The notes under the pieces: generated by a model
What the model was told of the DNA's origin: nothing
What the model saw: only the letters and a program-made list of their open reading frames with translations
Databases searched by the model: none
Source of the DNA: Bacteroidota bacterium
GTDB lineage: Bacteria > Bacteroidota > Rhodothermia > Rhodothermales > UBA10348
Assembly: GCA_029262855.1 (NCBI GenBank)
Contig: JAJCYP010000114.1
Span: 1 to 64,000 of the forward strand
Direction of reading: 5' to 3'
DNA length: 64,000 nucleotides
Made by a program: the position numbers and the translations under genes
In this document: positions 1 to 7,957 of the stretch, piece by piece
Position numbering within the stretch: the stretch's first letter is position 1
How the letters are laid out: every line of letters begins with the position of its first letter

Positions 1-168
1 GCCACCCTGCGCCAGGAAGAGCCAGGATGTCAACTCTTCCAGCGACTCCAGGGCAGCCATGGTCGTGTGCTCGGGGTCCAGACTCTCGGCCAGCGAGTCC
101 ACGGGCGAAAGCTGGAGGGCGAGGACGATGAGAATCAGCCCCATCCGATTGCGAGGCCGCTTGTCCAT
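1..168 (-). CDS. Partial exported protein of unknown function (5' end only)
   Basis: This reading frame is absent from the ORF track because it runs off the window. The minus strand from an ATG at 168 is open for all 56 visible codons. It begins with a basic stretch (MDKRPRNR), then a hydrophobic run (GLILIVLALQL) and a plausible signal-peptide cleavage region near VDSLAES, so the product is probably exported. Its start overlaps the end of the upstream PorV-like gene by 34 bases in another frame, so the two are probably co-transcribed and translationally coupled. The tail (LESLEELTSWLFLAQGG) faintly recalls the beginning of helix-hairpin-helix exported proteins of this phylum, but too little is visible to claim that. 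Confidence 0.5.
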   Translation of the reverse strand, partial: MDKRPRNRMGLILIVLALQLSPVDSLAESLDPEHTTMAALESLEELTSWLFLAQGG

Positions 169-869
169 CCGAGAACCAGGTGTCGTTCGAGCCCGATCAG
201 GACGGACCACCGGGAAATTTGCACCCGGGTTCCCAGGCCGAGTCTTGCCGGGTTGGTCGAGGCACCGCCGAGAAGGGATAGGGCTTCGGACGCGCCGAAC
301 TCCCAGCCCAAGCCTGCCGCCAGCCCATTTGGCGTAGTCCGCAGGTCCACCGCCAGCGTCCAGGACTCTCTCATCGCAGACCATCCAAGACCGAGACTCT
401 CGCGGGTCAGCGCAACACCTACGTCGCTATCGCCGAGGGAGATGAGTGCGCCGAGCGTCACCTCGGTATCCCAGCGAGTTCGAAAGCCGGCGGGGCGCAC
501 CCAGGTTTCCAAGATTCGTGCGCCTATCCTCCATCGCGGGACGGAGAAGGAGCCCGAGAGCGTGAAGGCTGACTCTGAGTAGTTCGAAAACGCAAGATGC
601 CGCATGCCGACAAGGACAAACGGACGGCTGACGAGGAGAGTGGAAGACGTCAACTCGGCCAGGGAGAACTCCCGGATGACGCCTGTCATCACGAGGGAGC
701 GTCCACGTGAAGCCGGGTTTGGGCCATGCGTGGCGTTCGGGAGGCTAATCCCGACACCGGCCAGGGCCAATTGATCGGGCGACATCCAGGGCTGTGCCGG
801 CAAGGAATGTGGATGGAGACAGGTCACACACATCGTGAGACCTCCGAGGATGTATCGCAGACGGGTCAT
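135..869 (-). CDS. PorV/PorQ-like outer-membrane protein (probable)
   Basis: The 244-aa product has an N-terminal signal-type segment (YILGGLTMCVTC... LPAQPW). Near residue 35 it carries an ALAGVGISLPNATHGPNPAS stretch that resembles the opening strand of PorV/PorQ/UPF0164 outer-membrane barrels (small-residue run, then NPA). The rest alternates polar and hydrophobic residues with aromatic strand ends, as in a beta-barrel. PorV-type proteins shuttle T9SS cargo to the attachment complex, which would fit the seven T9SS cargos nearby, but many members have other roles. The gene is divergent from porD, with 78 bases between the starts, and its 3' end overlaps the next minus-strand gene. Family assignment is inference from a short motif and overall composition. 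Confidence 0.55.
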   Translation of the reverse strand: MTRLRYILGGLTMCVTCLHPHSLPAQPWMSPDQLALAGVGISLPNATHGPNPASRGRSLVMTGVIREFSLAELTSSTLLVSRPFVLVGMRHLAFSNYSESAFTLSGSFSVPRWRIGARILETWVRPAGFRTRWDTEVTLGALISLGDSDVGVALTRESLGLGWSAMRESWTLAVDLRTTPNGLAAGLGWEFGASEALSLLGGASTNPARLGLGTRVQISRWSVLIGLERHLVLGWTSGLAIGWG

Positions 870-947
870 GCATCTGGAGGCAATGACCCCGGAAACCGTA
901 ACGCGGTCGCCCTGTAGGAATCGGAATCGCAGCCAACTCCCTTCCGT

Positions 948-1832
948 ATGCGGACCGCTCTCGCGCTACTCGCGGCGCTCATTCTGGCCACGCCTGCCGC
1001 CTCTCAGGAGCTCAATTGCTCCGTCACGGTCAACTACTCGAACCTCGCCGGGTCGGATTACACGTACCTGAGCGAACTCCGGGAGCGGGTGACCGAGTAC
1101 ATGAACGACCGTCGCTGGACCGACGATCTGTTCGAGGAGATGGAGCGCATCGACTGCACCATGCAGATTGTGATGATGGAGGCGATTTCGCTGACCAGCT
1201 TTCGGGCCAGGCTCATTGTGGCCAGCCGGAGGCCGATCTACGGGACGGCGCAGCAGTCCACCGTGGTCCAGTTTTCGGACGAGGAGTGGCGCTTCGAGTA
1301 TCCGCAGGGGACGCCCCTCACCTGGGAGCCGGATCGGTACCACCCGCTGACATCCATGCTCAATTTCTATGCGTTCACGCTCATTGGCTTCGATTACGAC
1401 ACGTTCTCGGAGTACGGGGGCACGCCCCACTTTGAGAAGGCGCGTCGTGTGGCGGAGCTGGCGCAGTCTTCGGGGGCGCTCGGATGGCAGAGTCTGGGCG
1501 GAGATCGGAGCAAAGGCGAGCTGATCTCACAGATCCTGGATCAGCGCTACCGCGATCTGAGGAAAACCTACTACGACTACCACTACCACGGCCTTGACCG
1601 ATTTGTGACAGCCACGGACCGCGCCCGGGCATCCATTCTGCAGAACATGCAGGATCTGATGCCGCTCTATACCGGAGCGTCACGCGGGTATTTCCTGGAC
1701 CAGTTCTTTTCGACGAAGTACCAGGAGTTGTCGGCGGTGTTCAAGGGGTCAAGCGTGGCGAGCCAGGCGTTTGATGTTCTGCAGGAGATGGATCCGAGTC
1801 ATTTGAGTGACTATACGCAGATGATGCAGTAG
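948..1832 (+). CDS. porD: DUF4835 family protein, T9SS component PorD-like
   Basis: The 294-aa product has a clear signal peptide (ALLAALILATPAASQ, cleaved before ELNCSV). It then shows hallmarks I associate with DUF4835/PorD: an early NCSVTVNYSNL strand, a short conserved Cys (IDCTMQI), an LTSMLNFYAFTLIGFDYDTFS segment and an YYDYHYHGLDRF helix near residue 210. Length and architecture match the family, a periplasmic or outer-membrane-associated T9SS accessory protein found across Bacteroidota. Secretion of the seven sorting-domain proteins in this window would depend on that system. It is first in a probable two-gene unit with the next ORF, 71 bases downstream, although a stem-loop separates them. 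No strong ribosome-binding site is visible; the ATG is chosen because it directly precedes the signal peptide. Confidence 0.8.
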   Translation: MRTALALLAALILATPAASQELNCSVTVNYSNLAGSDYTYLSELRERVTEYMNDRRWTDDLFEEMERIDCTMQIVMMEAISLTSFRARLIVASRRPIYGTAQQSTVVQFSDEEWRFEYPQGTPLTWEPDRYHPLTSMLNFYAFTLIGFDYDTFSEYGGTPHFEKARRVAELAQSSGALGWQSLGGDRSKGELISQILDQRYRDLRKTYYDYHYHGLDRFVTATDRARASILQNMQDLMPLYTGASRGYFLDQFFSTKYQELSAVFKGSSVASQAFDVLQEMDPSHLSDYTQMMQ

Positions 1833-1834
1833 CG

Positions 1835-1877
1835 TACATCGAAAACGCTTGAAACCGATGCGTTTTCGGCCGATGTA
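1835..1877 (+). terminator. Intercistronic stem-loop after porD
   Basis: TACATCGAAAACGC and GCGTTTTCG..CGATGTA can pair into a long stem interrupted by a short bulge, around an 11-base loop. It starts three bases after the porD stop. No T-run follows, so it looks more like a processing or stability hairpin, or a weak terminator, than a classical intrinsic terminator. Confidence 0.5.
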
Positions 1878-1903
1878 AGGAGATATTCGCCTCTCGATTT
1901 TCC

Positions 1904-2551
1904 ATGCGCCAAATCCTGCTTCTCGTTGTCCTGCTGATGACGCTTGCACACCCCGCGGCAGCCCAGTGGTCAGTGGGCCCGCAGGTGGGAGGTCTTGGAG
2001 TCGGCGGGTCGGTCACACGAACCGCGTTTTTCGGATATCTGAGCCTGTCGGGCGAGATCGGATTGGCGCCGGTCGGTACGACCAACGCTACGATTAAGGG
2101 AGTTCAGTACGCATTGGAGCCCACTGTGATCGGCGGGCTGCTCATGGCGAATCTCCACCCGTTTCAATCGTCGTTTTCTGTAGGCGCGGGATATCTCCTC
2201 GGGGGATATCAGGCGGCCGCCCGGACCCCGGAGACAGAAGGTGCTTATGCGCTGGACGGGACGACCTACACTGTCGATCAGTACGGCCCGCTAACGGGTA
2301 GCATGGAGCTTAAGGGCCCGGTTCCGGCGTTTCTCATTGGCTGGCGCGGCACCGGTTTCAACTTTGGCATTGGCGTGGCACTCACCGAACCCTTTGTTTC
2401 GCTCTCAGCAGACGGTGCCCGTTCCGGGGAAGCCGGGTTTCAGAGTGCGCTCGCAGCCGAGCGAGCGGAGGTGGAGGAGGCCTTGCAGCTTGATTTGTTC
2501 GGATTTAGAGGGATTCCCCTCATCCGGCTGGGCTGGGAGCTGGGGCTCTAG
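1904..2551 (+). CDS. Outer-membrane beta-barrel-like protein, unknown function
   Basis: The 215-aa product starts with a good signal peptide (ILLLVVLLMTLAHPAAAQ, cleaved before WSVGPQ). The mature part is rich in Gly and aromatic residues in alternating strands (VGPQVGGLGVGGSV, FSVGAGYLLGGY, FLIGWRGTGFNFGIGVAL) and ends in a strand-like LIRLGWELGL without a terminal Phe. This fits a small 8-stranded outer-membrane barrel or a porin-like fragment; no specific family was recognised. An AAGGAG lies about 21 bases before the ATG, which is too far to be ideal. It follows porD in the same direction and may be co-transcribed with it. Confidence 0.65.
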   Translation: MRQILLLVVLLMTLAHPAAAQWSVGPQVGGLGVGGSVTRTAFFGYLSLSGEIGLAPVGTTNATIKGVQYALEPTVIGGLLMANLHPFQSSFSVGAGYLLGGYQAAARTPETEGAYALDGTTYTVDQYGPLTGSMELKGPVPAFLIGWRGTGFNFGIGVALTEPFVSLSADGARSGEAGFQSALAAERAEVEEALQLDLFGFRGIPLIRLGWELGL

Positions 2552-3005
2552 CGCAAAAGAGACGCTCCTCGCGGCCGGGCGGCGACGTCGCTTTCAGTGC
2601 AGTAAGAAGGACGCCTCCCAAACGGTTAAAAACGCCCAGTTGGCGTGATATGGGCCGATCAAGAGGCCCCAGTCTCACTCTGAGACCGCGTCGGACATCG
2701 GTTGACGCTTTCCCGTCGCGGATTATCTCGATTGTGCCTCAGACTGGTGCAAATCGGCCTACAGTGACGGTATCCCGGCTCGCAAAGATGGCCCACGAGA
2801 GCACAGATCGGTCGGACGACCAGTACAAATCGGACATGGGTTGCCCCATTCCGGACAACCTGCACCACAATACCGCCGAAAGGCCGAAATCTGGCGATTG
2901 CGTCCGTTTCCCACTTCTGGTTAGCGGTGCGGAGTGTCGCCTCCCGACAAAGGGAACGTGGCAGCCGCCCGGCAATGTTGTCCCAACATCAGCAGGTAAG
3001 CTGTC
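2552..3005 (+). promoter_or_regulatory. Long leader of the first giant exoprotein gene
   Basis: This 454-base region has no convincing gene. The minus-strand ORFs crossing it (2739-3428, 2659-2868) are shadows with no recognisable protein character. It contains three related sites, CAAATCGGCC near 2747, CAGATCGGTC near 2802 and CAAATCGGAC at 2826, and ends with two small hairpins next to the start codon of the gene at 3006. These features recur upstream of the gene at 7952 (separate entries). Confidence 0.5.
2826..2844 (+). promoter_or_regulatory. Conserved upstream element, copy 1
   Basis: CAAATCGGACATGGGTTGC lies 161 bases before the ATG at 3006. A near copy (CAAATCGGACACGTGTTGC) lies 151 bases before the ATG at 7952, and CAAATCGGACATTTGTTCT lies 113 bases before the ATG at 28266. 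The match continues weakly downstream (CCCCATTCCGGAC against TCCACTCGGAC). It could be a promoter element or regulator-binding site; the type cannot be fixed from sequence alone. Confidence 0.55.
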
Positions 3006-3011
3006 ATGAAC
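2975..3011 (+). promoter_or_regulatory. Tandem-hairpin leader with Shine-Dalgarno in loop, copy 1
   Basis: Just before the ATG at 3006 the RNA can form ATGTTG/CAACAT with a 3-base loop. Next to it is CAGC-AGGTAA-GCTG, whose loop holds the AGG of the likely ribosome-binding site. The run CAGCAGGTAAGCTGTCATGA is identical in front of the second paralogue (7936 onwards). The stems are short, so structure is inferred, but the sequence identity is direct. Confidence 0.55.
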
Positions 3012-6000
3012 TCTGTTACTTTCAAATCGCGCGCTGGAACGCTGTTCAACTCCCTCGTGGTGTTGTCCTTTTTTGCGTTGGCGGCAGTCTTGCCGGCCAG
3101 TGCGCAGTCTCTCGCACTTCCGGCTGACGCTGCAATAGTCGAGGGCAATTCCCTTTCGGTTGCCGTCACCTATACGGGCGCAACCACCACGGCAATCGGT
3201 ACCGTAGACTTCCAGGTTCTGGGTGGCGCCACGTGCGCCGCCAGTCAGAATCAGGCTACTGCCGGAGACGATTTCGTGGTCTCCTCGGGAACGCTGAGTT
3301 TCCCGAGTGGCACAACGACTGGTACCACCAAGTCCTTTACGGTGCAGACCGTCGAGGATACCATCCGTGAAAACGCGGACCAGCTGGTTACCAATAGTGA
3401 GTGCTTTCAGGTAACGCTCTCCAATCACACTGCAACGGTCTTCACCGGAGGCGTCACCGATGCCACTCAGATTCTGAGCATTACAGATGATGAGTCGAAT
3501 CCATCCCTGTCCATCGCGGACGCCTCGGGGGCGGAGAACGCTGGTACCATTGGTATGACGATCACGCTCACAGGAGCCATCGACGAGGACCTGGATCTCG
3601 GTGCTCTGGATTCCTACACTGACGTGAGTACAGAGGGAGCCGCAGACTACACTGCAGCATCCGGAGCGGGCACACTCTCGGCTGGTGCCACATCGGGCAC
3701 CCTAAGCGTAGCCGTCGTGGATGACGCGGTCTATGAGGGCACTGAGGTCGTCAATGTCCAGATCGCGGCGGATCCACGCTACACGGTGACAGATGGAGTG
3801 GGGAAACTCACCATCGCGGACGACGAAGGTGTTCCGGAACTGAGCATCAATGATGCGTCCTCGGCCGAAGGCGCGAGTGCGTCGTTCACTATCACCAAGA
3901 GCCATGCTGCTGAGGCCGCGTACAATATCGCGCTCAGCTACTCCGACATCACCGCAACCTCTGGCTCAGACTACACCCCTGTTCTCAGTGTTGCGGTAGC
4001 CGCTGGCGACGCGACGACGGAATCTGTGGCCGTGGCCGCGATAGACGATGCGCTGGTAGAGTCGACCGAGAACTACATCGTGTCGATCACCGATGGCGCT
4101 GCGTATGATGTCGATGCTGGCAACGGAAGCGGACTTGGCACGATCACCGACAATGATGGGATTGACATTTCGGTTGCTGTCACTCTTGGCGACGCCTCGA
4201 TCGACCTGGACGGCACGCCCGCGACGACTGTGACCGTGGTGCTGACGAACAACGGCGTCGAGACACCCGGCACCGACATCACAATGGCCATTTCGGACAC
4301 AGGGTTCGATCTGGGCGCTGCGACGTTCACGTCATATACTGGCACTGCAATCACGTGCGCCACCGCGAACATCCAGGCTGGATCGTGTGTAGTCGACAAC
4401 GCTGACTTCACTGCTGGTGCGAGCGAAACTCTGGTCTTCGCCATCAGCGCCGACGGCGCGGCGGGAACCACCGCCTCTGTCACAGTCTCGGAATCAGGAA
4501 ATACCGAGACCGACGACTCGAACAACGCCGACTCCGCGTCAGCACTTCTGGTTGGTCTGGACTTCGGTGACTACAGCGATTTCGCTTCGGGATCCCACCG
4601 GATACAGGGAACGCTCTTTCTCGGCGATGTCGGGCCCGACGCTGAGACCTCAGATGCGTCAACACTCGCCGGAACCGTTGACGACCTAGCCTCAACTGAT
4701 GACGAAGACGGTCTGATCCTTCCGTCACAGCTCCTTCAGCAGGACGCGACGACCACCACCAACTACATTGGTGTCAGGAGTTCGGGAGCAGGGTATCTAA
4801 CCGTAATTGCCCGCTATGGCGTTGGTGGAGTGGGCGATGGTGCGGTTGTCGAGTTGAACGACCAACCGGTCGTTGCTGGTGTCAACTGGTTCGCTATCGA
4901 TTTGAACAGGTCTTACACGGTTACCGGTGTGTTCGACAACGTACTGAGGTCGATCCGCTTGCGCCTTTGTGATACCGTCGATACATGCGATAGCGCAGGT
5001 GCGACGCTCGTGAACGGCGGAGAGATCGAGGACTTCGAGGTCAGCGCCTCCGTTACGGACCTGGGAGCTGGCGCTCTGCCGACGACGGCAACGGTGACCC
5101 TTCCTTTGGGGACTGTCGAGCCCGTCGTGCTGTCTAACGACAACACAACAATCACGCTGGTAGATGGCAACGGCAATACGATCTTTGCCCAGACCGAGGC
5201 GACCCTGACGGGCGGCATCACCATTACCGGCAACGCCAGCCCTAACACACTGGTCGTTGATGTCGCCAACTTCGATGGTGCATTCGACCTGGACTACGAT
5301 GGCGGTGCTGGCGCGGATGCGATGGAATTGACGGATAGCGGCGCGACCGTTCATGGGACGATTACGCACACATTCACCAACGCTACTGATGGGACTATCG
5401 TTGATTCGGGTGGACTGTTCGACATCTCCTACAGCAACCTTGCGCCAATCCTGGACAACCTCGATGCTACGAACCGCGTCATGACCTTCGGCGCTGGCGA
5501 CGACACCATCGTCCTAAGCGACAACGGCTCAAGCGTCGACGGCATGTCGTTCATCGACTCCAACAATTCGGAGCAGGTGACCTTCGCCAACCCCACGACA
5601 TCGCTGACCATCAACGCCGGAGCAGGCGCGGATACCATCGACTTCCAGGGCGTTGACGAGACGGCACCGAACAACTCGTTCACGATCACCTTCAACGGTG
5701 ACGCCGGTGCTGACACGTTCACGATCCTGCCGATTCCGAACACGAGCAGCCTCGGCGCTCTGACGGTGGCCGGTGGCGCTCCTGCCACGTGCTCAGGCGA
5801 TGTTCTTGATATCAACACCTCGGGTGGTGCTGTCATCGACAACCTGTCGCCGACGCCGGTCACGTTCACGGCTGGCTCACACAACAGTATCGCGTTCAGC
5901 GGTATCGAGGCCTTCGCCGACCAGTCAGCAGACGTTGCGCTCAGCGCCACATCTACTGCCGGAACGGACCTGAATGCGGGTGACATCACCACCATCACGC

Positions 6001-7613
6001 TGACCGTGACCAATAGCGGTCCGGACACAGCGAGCTGTGTCGTGGTCGCTGACATCCTTCTGGATGGCGCGTTCACCATCACCTCCGGTCCGACGTTCAG
6101 CGTTGGCTCGTTCAACAGCCCGCAGTGGAACATCGGCGCCCTCGCCTCTGGCGATTCGGCCACGCTGACCTACACCGTGACGGTTGGACAGACATTCAAT
6201 GGTACGGCTTCCATCACCGCTTCTTCTCCGGAAGGCGATCCGAACCTTACCAACAACTCTGTCTCATTCGGCATCGAGCCCGCCTTCCCGTTCCCGACAA
6301 AGGCACAGGCAACGGCGGCTGAGTGGTTCGGAAGTGGTGCCAATGAGCACCTGGTGGTTGGCCTGGCCAACGGCTTCTCCGGCCTCAGTAGCTCTGTGCT
6401 GTGCCGTGTGCCGCCGTCAGCAGGCTTCCCAGAAAACCTGTACCGTGAGTGCGGCGACGGCCTCCCGTACCCGCTCTACGTCAACGACCTCTTTCTGGAC
6501 GATCAGGGCACGCCTGCTGACTCCACGGACGACAAGCTCTACCTGGCCTCCTGGGGCTCAGCGGGCCTGTACGTATCCGAGGACGGTGGCGAGAACTTCA
6601 CGGCAGCGGAGCCTGCGCTCGGACCGAAGGGTGGATGGGCGAACGTTTACGCGATCGTCGAGGACGCCAGCGGTTTCCTCTACATCTCGGCCAACAACGG
6701 CCACGTCTTCCGGTCGCTGAACAACGGTACGACGTGGCAACAGGTTGGCAGCCTCCCAGGCGTCGCCTCGGATACCCCATGGTCGCTGTCGGCCCACGGT
6801 ACGCAGGCTGGACGCCTCTACGCTGGCACGTTCGGAAATGGGGTCTTCACATCAGATGACTTCGGATTCACCTGGACCAAGCTGGGTGGTGACGCGGTCA
6901 ACGCGCTGCTGATCGCCGATGACGGCGGGCACGCCTTCGACCTCGAGCTGCACTCAACGGATAGCCACCTGTTTGCTGCCACCGCCGGTGGTGTCTTCCG
7001 GATGGCCCTCAACGCCGACGGCACCGCTGCCGGCCTCTGGGACATGATCGACACCGACGTCGTCCTCGACTCGGGCACGGTCACACCGGAAGCGCGCTCG
7101 ATGGCGTTTGACTCGAACGATGACCTCTACGTCACGACTTGGGGACACGGCGCCTTCCTGGCGACCTCCCCGACGACGGCCACGGCAATGACGCAGATCG
7201 CTCTGCGTGGTGCTAACGTAGCCTTCGTAGCCGTGAACCCTGCGGGTGACGAAGTGGTCTTTGGTACGGGCGCTGAGGGTCTGGTCTTCATGGCGGCTGG
7301 CTCTTCCTCCACCGATGTGGAAGACGAATCGGCAGAGACGGAGATTCCCTCCGGCTACGTCCTCAATCAGAACTACCCCAACCCGTTCAACCCGGTAACC
7401 ACGATCTCCTTCGCGCTTCCGCAGACAGGCCAGGCTCGCCTCGCCGTCTACGATGTGCTGGGTCGTGAGGTGCAGGTCCTGATTCAGGGTACGGTTCAGG
7501 CCGGACAGCACGAAGTGCAGTTCGACGCCGCCGGTCTCCCGACGGGAACGTACATCTACCGTCTGGAAACGGATAAGGGGAGCTTCACCAAGCAGCTGGT
7601 TCTGATGAAATAG
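3006..7613 (+). CDS. Giant T9SS-sorted exoprotein A (Calx-beta, GEVED, GxGxD repeats, propeller)
   Basis: The 1535-aa product is predicted to be secreted or surface-anchored through the T9SS. Visible order: signal peptide (about 1-34, ending PASAQS); three Calx-beta-like domains (about 40-380), each closing with a DDE/DND motif (ITDDES, IADDEG, ITDNDG); a DUF11-like domain (385-510); a GEVED domain (515-685) opening VGLDFGDYSD and closing GEIEDFEV, with the pair CDTVDTC; a region of calcium-type repeats (GGAGADAME, GAGDDTIVL, GAGADTIDF, GDAGADTFTI; 690-975); a DUF11 domain (975-1090) with ASCVVV; a BNR/sialidase-like propeller (1095-1440); and a type-A sorting tail (NYPNPFNPVTT to KQLVLMK). 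Function is unknown; adhesion or matrix building is a guess. An intrinsic terminator follows. Closest relative in the window is the next gene. Confidence 0.85.
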   Translation: MNSVTFKSRAGTLFNSLVVLSFFALAAVLPASAQSLALPADAAIVEGNSLSVAVTYTGATTTAIGTVDFQVLGGATCAASQNQATAGDDFVVSSGTLSFPSGTTTGTTKSFTVQTVEDTIRENADQLVTNSECFQVTLSNHTATVFTGGVTDATQILSITDDESNPSLSIADASGAENAGTIGMTITLTGAIDEDLDLGALDSYTDVSTEGAADYTAASGAGTLSAGATSGTLSVAVVDDAVYEGTEVVNVQIAADPRYTVTDGVGKLTIADDEGVPELSINDASSAEGASASFTITKSHAAEAAYNIALSYSDITATSGSDYTPVLSVAVAAGDATTESVAVAAIDDALVESTENYIVSITDGAAYDVDAGNGSGLGTITDNDGIDISVAVTLGDASIDLDGTPATTVTVVLTNNGVETPGTDITMAISDTGFDLGAATFTSYTGTAITCATANIQAGSCVVDNADFTAGASETLVFAISADGAAGTTASVTVSESGNTETDDSNNADSASALLVGLDFGDYSDFASGSHRIQGTLFLGDVGPDAETSDASTLAGTVDDLASTDDEDGLILPSQLLQQDATTTTNYIGVRSSGAGYLTVIARYGVGGVGDGAVVELNDQPVVAGVNWFAIDLNRSYTVTGVFDNVLRSIRLRLCDTVDTCDSAGATLVNGGEIEDFEVSASVTDLGAGALPTTATVTLPLGTVEPVVLSNDNTTITLVDGNGNTIFAQTEATLTGGITITGNASPNTLVVDVANFDGAFDLDYDGGAGADAMELTDSGATVHGTITHTFTNATDGTIVDSGGLFDISYSNLAPILDNLDATNRVMTFGAGDDTIVLSDNGSSVDGMSFIDSNNSEQVTFANPTTSLTINAGAGADTIDFQGVDETAPNNSFTITFNGDAGADTFTILPIPNTSSLGALTVAGGAPATCSGDVLDINTSGGAVIDNLSPTPVTFTAGSHNSIAFSGIEAFADQSADVALSATSTAGTDLNAGDITTITLTVTNSGPDTASCVVVADILLDGAFTITSGPTFSVGSFNSPQWNIGALASGDSATLTYTVTVGQTFNGTASITASSPEGDPNLTNNSVSFGIEPAFPFPTKAQATAAEWFGSGANEHLVVGLANGFSGLSSSVLCRVPPSAGFPENLYRECGDGLPYPLYVNDLFLDDQGTPADSTDDKLYLASWGSAGLYVSEDGGENFTAAEPALGPKGGWANVYAIVEDASGFLYISANNGHVFRSLNNGTTWQQVGSLPGVASDTPWSLSAHGTQAGRLYAGTFGNGVFTSDDFGFTWTKLGGDAVNALLIADDGGHAFDLELHSTDSHLFAATAGGVFRMALNADGTAAGLWDMIDTDVVLDSGTVTPEARSMAFDSNDDLYVTTWGHGAFLATSPTTATAMTQIALRGANVAFVAVNPAGDEVVFGTGAEGLVFMAAGSSSTDVEDESAETEIPSGYVLNQNYPNPFNPVTTISFALPQTGQARLAVYDVLGREVQVLIQGTVQAGQHEVQFDAAGLPTGTYIYRLETDKGSFTKQLVLMK

Positions 7614-7686
7614 GTACCCTGCGCGACTTCAGGCAGCCGGTTAGCTCCGCTATGTAGCTTCTGCCAAGCCGGTTTTCTGATCGCCG

Positions 7687-7723
7687 AACCCCCGGTCTCC
7701 ACACGGAGACCGGGGGTTTTTTT
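7687..7723 (+). terminator. Intrinsic terminator after exoprotein A
   Basis: A perfect 14-bp stem, AACCCCCGGTCTCC / GGAGACCGGGGGTT, with an ACAC loop is followed by a run of T. The left arm is almost identical to that of the terminator after exoprotein B (AACCCCCGGTCTCT). Confidence 0.95.
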
Positions 7724-7781
7724 GTTTCAGTCGCCCGCCGGGAAGCGGTCGGTTCAGGCCGTGGAAGCGGCACCAGCGTTG

Positions 7782-7800
7782 CAAATCGGACACGTGTTGC
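7782..7800 (+). promoter_or_regulatory. Conserved upstream element, copy 2
   Basis: CAAATCGGACACGTGTTGC lies 151 bases before the ATG at 7952. It matches copy 1 at 16 of 19 positions and is followed by a second CGGAC (CTCGGACC), as in copy 1. Confidence 0.55.
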
Positions 7801-7922
7801 TCCACTCGGACCAAATGTATAGCCAAACGGACAGCCGCTCCCAAACCCATATGTGGCCCCGTAATCCATCTCTGTCTGGGAGCCGAAGTCGCGCAGGGTA
7901 AATCGTGACAGAAGCCCCTCTC

Positions 7923-7957
7923 GTTGTATAAACAACAGCAGGTAAGCTGTCATGAAC
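7923..7957 (+). promoter_or_regulatory. Tandem-hairpin leader with Shine-Dalgarno in loop, copy 2
   Basis: GTTGT-ATAA-ACAAC is followed directly by CAGC-AGGTAA-GCTG and the ATG at 7952. The second hairpin and start codon are identical to copy 1. The first hairpin uses different bases in a slightly shifted register but is still able to pair, which hints that the structure matters. Confidence 0.55.

Larger units (their letters stand above)
7614..7951 (+). promoter_or_regulatory. Intergenic region: terminator, then leader of exoprotein B
   Basis: This 338-base gap holds no gene. It contains the intrinsic terminator of the upstream gene (7687-7723), the conserved CAAATCGGACA element (7782-7800) and the tandem-hairpin leader (7923-7957). 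The same three parts in the same order also surround the start of the neighbouring exoprotein gene, which suggests the regulatory DNA was duplicated with the coding sequence. Confidence 0.55.

Noticed and set aside
2631-2645. ACGCC-CAGTT-GGCGT hairpin that would have a T-run on the minus strand
   Set aside because: The stem is only five pairs and no credible minus-strand gene ends here.
2739-3428. Minus-strand ORF in the leader of exoprotein A
   Set aside because: It runs into the signal peptide and first Calx-beta domain of the plus-strand gene and shows no signal, helix or motif of its own.
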